From the NCBI GenBank assembly GCA_035403225.1, contig DAONET010000057.1:1-7364 (forward strand): a stretch of DNA of 7,364 nucleotides, written 5' to 3'. The notes beneath the pieces were generated by a model. It saw nothing but the letters and a program-made list of their open reading frames with translations, had not been told where the DNA came from and made no database searches. Made by a program: the position numbers and the translations under genes. Of the stretch, positions 1 through 7,000 are shown one piece after another. The DNA comes from DAIRDK01 sp035403225 (GTDB lineage Bacteria; Bacteroidota; Bacteroidia; Bacteroidales; FEN-979). Position 1 is the stretch's first letter. Each line of letters starts with the position of its first letter.

Positions 1-198
1 CTACATTAATCAAAATTAATGAAAATAATATAAAGTTAATGAAACATTAACTATTTTCGAACTAAAAAGAATCATCAGATTTTATAAATATCAGATAAAC
101 AATAAGATAAAAGTTTGGCACGAATCTTGAATAATGAAGGGACGATGTAGGTATCAACTTCGTCATCAACTTAAAAACAAAGGATTAAAACGAAACAA
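1..198 (+). promoter_or_regulatory. AT-rich upstream region of the thioredoxin gene
   Basis: This gene-free stretch is much more AT-rich than the rest of the window and ends at the thioredoxin ATG. Two imperfect matches to the Bacteroidetes -7 element TAnnTTTG are visible: TATTTTCG at 52-59 and AAAGTTTG at 110-117. Each has one mismatch and neither has a clear TTTG -33 partner about 19 bp upstream, so no promoter can be fixed. AAAGGA at 179-184 lies 14 nt before the start codon, too far for a standard Shine-Dalgarno site, and the intervening bases are A-rich as is common in this phylum. ATCAACTT occurs twice (153-160 and 165-172), 12 bp apart, in the likely leader. No RNA gene is recognisable. 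Confidence 0.5.
6..51. repeat. 10-bp-phased TTAATGAAA-like short repeats
   Basis: TTAATCAAA at 6-14, TTAATGAAA at 16-24 and TTAATGAAA at 36-44 are spaced by 10 and 20 bp. A degenerate unit, TAATATAAA, fills the 26-34 position, and TTAAC follows at 47-51. The units therefore fall on one face of the helix. This could be a regulator binding array, an intrinsically bent A-tract upstream element, or chance in very AT-rich DNA. The series begins close to the window edge, so more units may lie outside. Confidence 0.45.
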
Positions 199-561
199 AT
201 GGAACATCTGACTTCATCAACATTCAAGCAGAAAGTCTTTAATTACGAGGGTAATAAAGATTGGAAATTCGAGGGGAGCAACCCCTGTATCATAGATTTT
301 TACGCCGACTGGTGTGGACCCTGCCGCATGGTAGCGCCCGTATTGGAAGAGCTTTCGGAGAAATACAAAGGGAAGGTGGATATTTACAAGGTGAACACGG
401 AAGAGGAGCAGGAGTTGTCGGAATTGTTCGGAATCCGCAGCATTCCTTCCATTCTTTTCATCCCGAAAGAAGGGAAGCCGCAGATGACGATGGGCGCTTT
501 GCCGAAGGAATCGTTCGAAAAGATCATCAGCGAGCTGCTTCTTACGGAAAAGAAAAACTAA
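199..561 (+). CDS. trxA: Thioredoxin
   Basis: This encodes a 120-residue cytoplasmic thioredoxin, a general dithiol reductant that reduces protein disulfides and is recycled by thioredoxin reductase. The active site WCGPC is at residues 38-42 with the redox cysteines C39 and C42. The family's buried aspartate is D33, the cis-proline loop is SIPS around P83, and a proline follows the active-site helix at P47. No signal peptide or membrane anchor is present, so it is not one of the secreted TlpA/ResA-like thioredoxins common in Bacteroidota. It is about a dozen residues longer than E. coli Trx, mainly because of a longer N-terminus before the first core strand. C30, just before the core strand, is an extra non-catalytic cysteine. 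The gene appears to stand alone: 118 bp separate it from the next gene, which has its own promoter candidate. Family assignment is secure; which thioredoxin paralogue it is cannot be told. Confidence 0.95.
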   Translation: MEHLTSSTFKQKVFNYEGNKDWKFEGSNPCIIDFYADWCGPCRMVAPVLEELSEKYKGKVDIYKVNTEEEQELSELFGIRSIPSILFIPKEGKPQMTMGALPKESFEKIISELLLTEKKN

Positions 562-614
562 GTGAAATCAGCCGGAGGGTGATGTGAAGTCCGACTGAAT
601 TTTTTCACCGGGAG

Positions 615-638
615 ATGCATTGATACAATGGCATTTTT
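615..638 (+). terminator. Possible weak terminator after the thioredoxin gene
   Basis: An inverted repeat, ATGCATTG / CAATG-G-CAT, spans 615-634 with a 3-nt loop (ATA) and a single-base bulge at 631. It runs directly into TTTTT at 634-638 and more T-rich sequence. The arms contain few GC pairs, so the hairpin is weak. It overlaps the possible -33 element of the next promoter, so it might be a protein-binding site instead. Confidence 0.35.
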
Positions 639-664
639 CATTTCCCGTTATCTTGGTACATTTG
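634..664 (+). promoter_or_regulatory. Bacteroidetes-type promoter for the mprF-like operon
   Basis: TACATTTG at 657-664 matches the Bacteroidetes primary sigma factor -7 consensus TAnnTTTG exactly. TTTT at 634-637 sits exactly 19 bp upstream and matches three of four bases of the -33 TTTG. Transcription would begin around 669-672, leaving a leader of only about 10 nt before the ATG at 680 and no room for a Shine-Dalgarno site. The position directly before the operon supports the call; it has no experimental support. Confidence 0.6.
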
Positions 665-679
665 TCAAAACGGTGATAA

Positions 680-3310
680 ATGAAAGGTGCCATTGTCAGG
701 CCTGGTGTCATCGCAGACCTTGTTAAAAGGAAACTTTCCCTCTTGGGGGGAAACCGGAAGATCATTTCCAGGTTTTTACTTGCCGTTCTGTTTATTGCTG
801 TCGGTGCATGGTTTGTCAAGCATGAGCAGACCGAGGTCGGGCAGGTCAGGAACGTGTTGTTTTCTTCGAGATGGCAGTTTGTTTTACTGGGTGTCGTCGT
901 CACGGGGGTATATATCGTGCTGCAAGGGTTCATGTACAAGCTGGCTTTTGCTTCATCCCGGAACGAAGTCACGCTGAGGGCTGCTATCCTTTTATTTTTA
1001 AAACGTAATTTCATCAGCATCTTCATGCCGGCCGGCGGCGTGACATCGCTGGCGTTTTTTACCGGTGAAGTCGAAAAAGAAGGGGTTCCCAAAACAAGGA
1101 TCCACATTGCCTCTTCCATTTATGCTTTCGTCGGGATTCTATCGGTGGTGCTGGTAGCGGTGCCTGTTTTCACGTACACGCTGTTTAACGGCATTGCCGG
1201 GACAGGCGAGATGATCGCATTATCCACCGTGATCCTGCTGATAGCCATCATCTTTATCGCCTATCGTTCCATCGTCCGGAAAAAAGCGCTTTACAGACTG
1301 ATTATCCGGATTTCCCCGGCAACGGAGGTTTTCCTTGAAGACCTTATCAGTCACAGCATCAGGATCAGGTATCTGATCCTGACGATCCTGGTATCGATAG
1401 CGATCGATCTGACCGGCATGTTGGATGTGTACATCGCCATGGTCGCGCTGGGGTTTCAGGCTTCTGTTTTTTATGCCGTGCTGGGGTATCTGGCGGCCGT
1501 TCTTTCGCTGATGGTATCGCCATTCATGCGCGGACTTGGCACCGTGGAGGTTTCGTTATCATTTTTCCTGACCCGGTTCGGATATTCGGCTGTTGAAGCC
1601 ATCGCCATCACCTTCCTGTACCGTTTCTTTGAATTCTGGTTGCCTTTAGCTGCCGGGGCATTGAGTTTCTTTGCAAAGATCAATAAGCTGTTAATGCGGA
1701 TCATCCCTGCTTTGCTGATCTTCGTACTGGGCATCATCAATATCATTTCGGCCATCACGCCGGCTATCCATGAAAGGATGTTGCGGCTAGAAGAGTTTAT
1801 TCCCATTGATTTGATTTCCGCATCGAATTATTTCGTGCTCATCTCGGGCATTGTCTTGTTGTTGACGGCCGTGTTTATGTTCAAAGGGTTACGCAATGCC
1901 TGGGGGATTGCCTTCATCCTGGGGATTGTTTCGATGGTGGGTCATCTTACCAAGGCCATTGACTACGAAGAGGCCGGGGTAGCGTTGCTGGTGATCGTCA
2001 TGCTCGTGTTTTCCAGAAAAGAGTATTACGTCAGGGGCAATCCCCGGATGCATATCATCGGAATCCGGACAGCCTTGTCAGCTGCAGGGATTGTGTTATT
2101 ATACGGGATCATCGGATTTTATTATCTCGATAAAAAACACTTTGGGATTGACTTTAATATTTGGCAAAGCATCAGGTACTCTATTCAGCATTTCTTACTG
2201 GTAGGAAGCCCTGATTTAGTCCCTCACAGCCGTTTTGCCAAAGATTTTCTGCTGACCATTAATTTAAGCGGATTCCTGTCGCTCTCGTTTCTTTTTTATA
2301 CCATTATCCGCCCGTATATTTTCAAGGCATCTGCCGCTCCCGAAGATTTGATCAGGGCCAGGGATCTGGTTGAAAAGTATGGGGAGTCGGGATTGGATTA
2401 TTTCAAGACGTATAAAGACAAGCAATTCTTTTTGCCGGAAGGGTTGAACGCCTTTATCGCTTACCGGGTGGCCGGGAACTTCGCCGTTGTTTTGGAGAAC
2501 CCGGTAGCGGAAAACCCGGAGATCATGAAGAAATGCATCGTTCTTTTCGACAAATATTGCTATGAAAACGGAGTGAAAAGCCTTTTCTACCGGGTTCCCG
2601 AGAAATCGCTGCCCGTTTATCATGATTTGAAGAAAAAGAGTTTATTTATCGGACAGGAAGGGATGGTGGACCTTGCCACCTTTACCCTGGAAGGAGGGCG
2701 GAACAAGGCTTTGCGAAATGCGATTAATAAAGTCATTGACCGCGGTTATACCTGCCTCGTTCATACTCCTCCCATCAGGGACGGACTTCTGCAAAAGCTC
2801 CGGGTGGTCTCGGATGAATGGCTGAGTTCTACTCAGCGGAGTGAGATCACCTTTTCGCAGGGGATGTTTGATTGGGAGGAGTTGAAGCAACAAACCATCA
2901 TTACCGTGGAAAACCCCGAGGAGAAAGTGATCGCGTTCGTAAATATCATTCCCGATCATTCCCCCGCAGAAGGGACCTACGATCTTATCCGGAAAACGCA
3001 AGATGCGCCTAACGGAGTATTGGATTTTCTTTTGGTTGAGCTTTTAAAATATTTTAAATCAAATAATTATACTACCGTGAACCTTGGATTTGCTCCTTTG
3101 AGTGGCTTGGAAGTCCCGGTCAGCCTGAAGGAGCGATCGATGAAGTTTGCCTACAATAAGATCAAGTCCTTTTCCCATTATAAAGGATTGCGGCTTTTTA
3201 AGGAAAAGTTTTTCCCGCAGTGGTATAACAGGTACCTGGTTTATTCCAATGATTATGATTTATTTCAGGTGCCATCCGCCCTCACCAGGGTGATAAAACC
3301 GCCGGTATGA
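680..3310 (+). CDS. mprF: MprF-type lipid aminoacyltransferase and flippase (LPG synthase TM + DUF2156)
   Basis: This 876-residue inner-membrane protein has the two-part MprF architecture. The N-terminal part, about residues 30-545, is highly hydrophobic with roughly 14 predicted membrane segments and matches the LPG_synthase_TM/UPF0104 flippase type. The C-terminal part, about 555-860, is a soluble DUF2156 GNAT-like aminoacyltransferase. Signature stretches include ENPVAE (606-611), YDLIRK (767-772), DAPNGVLDF (775-783), NLGFAPLSG (801-809) and KEKFFPQWYNRYLVY (841-855). Known MprF proteins transfer lysine or alanine from charged tRNA to phosphatidylglycerol and flip the product outward, lowering negative surface charge and sensitivity to cationic peptides. 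The length is close to S. aureus MprF. An in-frame TAA abuts the ATG on its 5' side, so translation cannot start further upstream. The stop overlaps the next start by 4 nt. The transferred amino acid and the acceptor lipid cannot be read from sequence; phosphatidylglycerol is often minor in Bacteroidota, so another acceptor is possible. Confidence 0.9.
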   Translation: MKGAIVRPGVIADLVKRKLSLLGGNRKIISRFLLAVLFIAVGAWFVKHEQTEVGQVRNVLFSSRWQFVLLGVVVTGVYIVLQGFMYKLAFASSRNEVTLRAAILLFLKRNFISIFMPAGGVTSLAFFTGEVEKEGVPKTRIHIASSIYAFVGILSVVLVAVPVFTYTLFNGIAGTGEMIALSTVILLIAIIFIAYRSIVRKKALYRLIIRISPATEVFLEDLISHSIRIRYLILTILVSIAIDLTGMLDVYIAMVALGFQASVFYAVLGYLAAVLSLMVSPFMRGLGTVEVSLSFFLTRFGYSAVEAIAITFLYRFFEFWLPLAAGALSFFAKINKLLMRIIPALLIFVLGIINIISAITPAIHERMLRLEEFIPIDLISASNYFVLISGIVLLLTAVFMFKGLRNAWGIAFILGIVSMVGHLTKAIDYEEAGVALLVIVMLVFSRKEYYVRGNPRMHIIGIRTALSAAGIVLLYGIIGFYYLDKKHFGIDFNIWQSIRYSIQHFLLVGSPDLVPHSRFAKDFLLTINLSGFLSLSFLFYTIIRPYIFKASAAPEDLIRARDLVEKYGESGLDYFKTYKDKQFFLPEGLNAFIAYRVAGNFAVVLENPVAENPEIMKKCIVLFDKYCYENGVKSLFYRVPEKSLPVYHDLKKKSLFIGQEGMVDLATFTLEGGRNKALRNAINKVIDRGYTCLVHTPPIRDGLLQKLRVVSDEWLSSTQRSEITFSQGMFDWEELKQQTIITVENPEEKVIAFVNIIPDHSPAEGTYDLIRKTQDAPNGVLDFLLVELLKYFKSNNYTTVNLGFAPLSGLEVPVSLKERSMKFAYNKIKSFSHYKGLRLFKEKFFPQWYNRYLVYSNDYDLFQVPSALTRVIKPPV

Positions 3311-3966
3311 AACGAAGAAAGATCCTTATTTTGACAGGGGTTTTTGCCTGTTTTTTCGGATGTATCGGCGATTTCGTTATGACGTTCGTTTCAGGTTTAT
3401 TCTATCCGGGGTATTCGCAACTTCGTGACACGATGAGTTCGCTGGGCGCTTCTGACAGTCCGGTATCTGATATCATTTCGTGGTGGTGGGTTGTATTGGG
3501 TTTGCTGATCATCCTTTTTGCCTGGTCGTTTCGTCGGGTGTTTTATCCCGGGAAATATGTCAGAACCGCCACGTGGCTTCTCATCCTGTACGGTCTGGGA
3601 GAAGGTTTTGGTTCCGGCTTATTTAAAGCGGACATAACGGAGGGAGTGCTGACGCAATCTGCGTGGATCCATGATGCACTGGGAGGAATCGGTGTAGCAG
3701 CGCTGGTGGTGTTGCCGCTGTACATGCAACAAATCATTCCCCGCAACGTACATCGCTGGTTTTATATGCTGTCGACCTCTGTCTTTTTTATCGGGCTGTT
3801 TTTTTTACTTCTTTTCCTGGCCCGTTATACGAACATCGCGATTCTTGCAGGATATAAGGGATTATGGCAACGGTTATTTATTCTGGACTATTATGTTTAC
3901 CTGATGTCCATTGCTATTTTGATGATCAGGAGAGAAGGTTGCCGGAGGGATAAAAAAAAAGGGTGA
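3307..3966 (+). CDS. DUF998 family membrane protein
   Basis: This 219-residue integral membrane protein has six likely helices, near residues 7-31, 57-78, 87-105, 122-141, 152-172 and 188-207. Features typical of DUF998 are YPGYSQLRDTMSSLGA (33-48) after the first helix, an HDALGGIG segment (122-129) opening a later helix, and GLWQRL (185-190) before the last. The family has no established biochemical function. The N-terminus is short and positively charged (KRRK), suggesting an inside start, and the C-terminus ends in a basic, lysine-rich tail. The ATG sits within the stop of the mprF-like gene (ATGA overlap), which implies translational coupling and co-expression, so a role in the same lipid or envelope process is a reasonable inference. 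The last codons form an A9 run and the final glycine and stop codons are the 5' arm of the terminator hairpin, so gene end and terminator share the same bases. Confidence 0.85.
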   Translation: MKRRKILILTGVFACFFGCIGDFVMTFVSGLFYPGYSQLRDTMSSLGASDSPVSDIISWWWVVLGLLIILFAWSFRRVFYPGKYVRTATWLLILYGLGEGFGSGLFKADITEGVLTQSAWIHDALGGIGVAALVVLPLYMQQIIPRNVHRWFYMLSTSVFFIGLFFLLLFLARYTNIAILAGYKGLWQRLFILDYYVYLMSIAILMIRREGCRRDKKKG

Positions 3967-4019
3967 AGCGAGAAGGCTGATCATAAATCAACCCGTTCGC
4001 TTCACCCCGGTCATTTTTT
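3952..4019. terminator. Bidirectional intrinsic terminator between convergent genes
   Basis: GGGTGAAGCGA at 3961-3971 pairs perfectly with TCGCTTCACCC at 3997-4007. An inner partial stem (GGCTGAT at 3975-3981 with ATCAACC at 3987-3993, one mismatch) extends the hairpin. On the + strand it is followed after a few bases by T6 at 4014-4019. On the - strand the A9 run at 3952-3960 provides a U9 tract directly against the stem, the stronger of the two arrangements. It ends both the mprF-DUF998 operon and the oxidoreductase gene, and overlaps the 3' ends of both coding regions. Confidence 0.9.
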
Positions 4020-7000
4020 ATTTGAAGGCTTGTTCCAGCAGTCCGTCGCCGTTGATTTCCAGGCGTTTGAAGTATTCGGGTGTTGGTTTACCCAGCAGTT
4101 TATCGGTATAAAGTTTAGCGAGATATTGGCTGAGCATGAAGCCATGGCCGCGAAGGCCGAGGAAGAGACCCAGCGAGGGATCGATGATCATACGTGGTTC
4201 GGTATAATAGCCGGCCCAGATAGCCTGGAATCCCACGGATGAGATGGATGGGATCCAGTTGGTGAAGATTTCGGAGGAGATCTCGAGGAACTCTTCTGAA
4301 TTTATTTTCAGGTTTTTCCCTATCTCATGGGGCTCTATCGCGGGAGAAGCACAACCGATAACCTGTCCTGTTTCTGCCAGTTGTTGACCGTAAACGGCGA
4401 TAAATCCTTTGTATCTTCTACGGTCGATAAGCATAGGCAGGGGAGCGCCGTTGACGCCCATCAGCGGGAGTCGGCGTGTGATGAAGGCCTGGTGTTTCAC
4501 GGGGAAGAGTCCGGTCTCGATGCCAAGCTGGCTGGCGAATTTTTCGCCCATGGACCCCATGGCATTGACAAAAACGGGGGTTTCGTATTCGGTGAATCGA
4601 TGGTCGTGGTTTTTGACAAGAATGAAGAACGTGTTGTTTTCTTTTCTCACATCCACCACTTCGCAATCTTCTTCAACCAATCCACCGTGAGAGATTCCTA
4701 TCCGGCGCAGCAGATCGATGGTGCGTCCGGGTGTAGCCTGCCAGCAATCGCGGGTGATCAGGGCGGAGATATAACCAGTGAGATTCGGGTTGATGAAGGG
4801 GGACACCTTCGAGGTAAAATCTTTGGGTTCGATCATGAACGAATCGGACCATTGCATCGATTCTTCCAGGGCTTTGTAAGTGGCTTCGTCATGAGCGAAG
4901 GTGACATACAGATTGGGGCGGAGATCGATGTTGCCGATTTGTTGCAGTTCTTTGAACAGTTGGTGATTATGGACAGCGATATCGCTGATTTCGGGGATGG
5001 AGAAGTTGGGTCTTCCCCCGGCGATATTTCTCCACGAGGAGCCGCGTCCGTAATTCAGCAGGAGCGGTTTCAATCCTGCTTCAGCCAGGTAACGGAACAG
5101 GGAACTTCCTCCCATACCGCCGCCAGCCACCACCGATTCCATGCGTACTTTGCGGAGTTTGTCGCCATTGATGGAAGTGATTACCTTTTCGTGAACGTTG
5201 CGGGGATAGAGCTCGCCCATGGCCACTTGGTTAGCCAGGGGTCCACGGGGTGTCGGTTCTCCGGTGATGGAGATACCCGATCCCTGCAAAGCGCTTTTCA
5301 GTCGTTTGATGCATCTTTTCCCACGGCAGGGGCCCATTCCGAGACGGGTGGTATGTTTGATTTCATCCACGGAGATAAACTTCCGGTCACCGATAGTGGC
5401 GAGGACCTCTTCCAGCGTGACATCGTCGCAATGGCAGATGTAGGTCTTTTCTTTAGGTTCCTGTTTGTATGGTTTGAAATCGATAGGTTCGGGGTAATTA
5501 CTTTTCAGGATGAACCCTCTGACATTTTTCAGTTCCGTACCATGGATATCGATGGATTTCACCCGGGCGACGTTGGTTTTATTGGGTTTCCGAAAGATTT
5601 TTTCCACGATTCCTTCGCCCAGTTTTTTGCCATAGTTATCTACCAGGTAACATTCGGACTTTTCGGGGGCATCGTATTCGATGGGGAGGAAGAGCCAGTC
5701 TTTTTCCGGTTGGTAGCCGAAGATGGCGAGTCCGGGGCATTGGTAAACGCACTCCATGCAGCCAATGCATTTTTCATATTCGATCTGGGGAACGGTACTG
5801 GTGGAGGACTTGGTGATGGCTCCGTGAGGGCAGGCGAAGGCGCAGGGATTACAAGCGAACCCATAGAGGCAGTCGATCAATACAAACCCTTTTTTATTCA
5901 TCCGTTCGGGGGTAGGTTCAGCGGGTTTCTCGATAATGCGAACGGGGTGTTGTTGCGAGTCGATATATTCCTTGCTGAGTTGGAGGTATTCGTCGTAGTC
6001 GAAACGCACGCCCAGGTCGTTGAAGATGTCGAAGGCAGCCTGCCGGCCACGCAGCACGGCGCTGGTACCTTCACCGATGCGGGTGGAATCGCCGGCGCCG
6101 AAGCATCTTCTGCCGAAGACCTCATTGCCTTTGATCATCAACTGGTCGTCGCAGACGAGTCCGGTGCAGATGTTGATAGCGTCGATACCGTCGATGATCT
6201 TTTCCGTTCCGGGTATCGGTTTGAAATCTTTGCATTCGGCGATCACGGCGCCCACAATGCCGTCGTGGCGGCTGTTCGGGATAGCCTTCAACAGGGTGTG
6301 GGAAGTCAGAACCGGGATGCCGAGCCGGCGGACGCGGTTAGCCTGTACCGGGAAACCGCCTTCGTTGGGCATGGCTTCGATAATGGCGCGTACGTTAGCG
6401 CCGGCCTGGAAGAGTTGGTAGGAGGTGAGGTAGCCGATGTTACCGGCTCCCACGGTGAGAATGTTTTTGCCCAGGAGGGTGAACTCGGTATTCATCATTT
6501 TCTGAACTACCGCAGCGGTATAGACTCCCGGGAGGTCATCGTTTTCAAAAGCAGGCATAAAGGGGACTGCGCCTGTAGCGACAATCAGGTAACAGGTATC
6601 CACGAAGAATATTTCTTCGGTACGGATATTTTTTACCGCGAGCCTTTTTCCTTCAAGGATATCCCAGACCGTGCTGTTCAGGAAGATACCTTCCTGGTTA
6701 TCGCCGGCCAGTGTTTTGGCGATATCGAATCCACGCATGCCGCCGAATTTTCGTTCTTTTTCAAAGAAGAAGAACTGGTGGGTCTGCATGTTGAACTGTC
6801 CGCCAATTTTCGCGTTATTGTCAATGACAATATTAGGAACGCCTTTTTTATTCAGTTCTTCCCGGGCGGCGAGTCCTGATGGTCCGGCTCCGATGATCGC
6901 CACGGTGGTTTTATAGACATTGACAGGTTTGTCTTTAAACACTTCTTTTTGAGCGGGGGAATAGCCAACGGGAATTTCCCTGACTTCTTTCACATTATCG

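Noticed and set aside
134..211. 25-codon basic open frame ending just inside the thioredoxin gene in another frame
   Set aside because: It could be a leader peptide, but it has no ribosome binding site, its lysine-rich content follows from the A-rich leader, and nothing else supports translation.
568..1119. 183-codon open frame on the - strand opposite the start of the mprF-like gene
   Set aside because: It has no domain or plausible start context, and it lies largely antisense to the hydrophobic N-terminus of a well-supported gene.
4327..6879. 850-codon open frame on the + strand opposite the oxidoreductase gene
   Set aside because: Its translation shows no recognisable domain, whereas the - strand frame has intact Fe-S and flavin motifs over the whole length. 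A long antisense open frame is a by-product of the codon use of the real gene.
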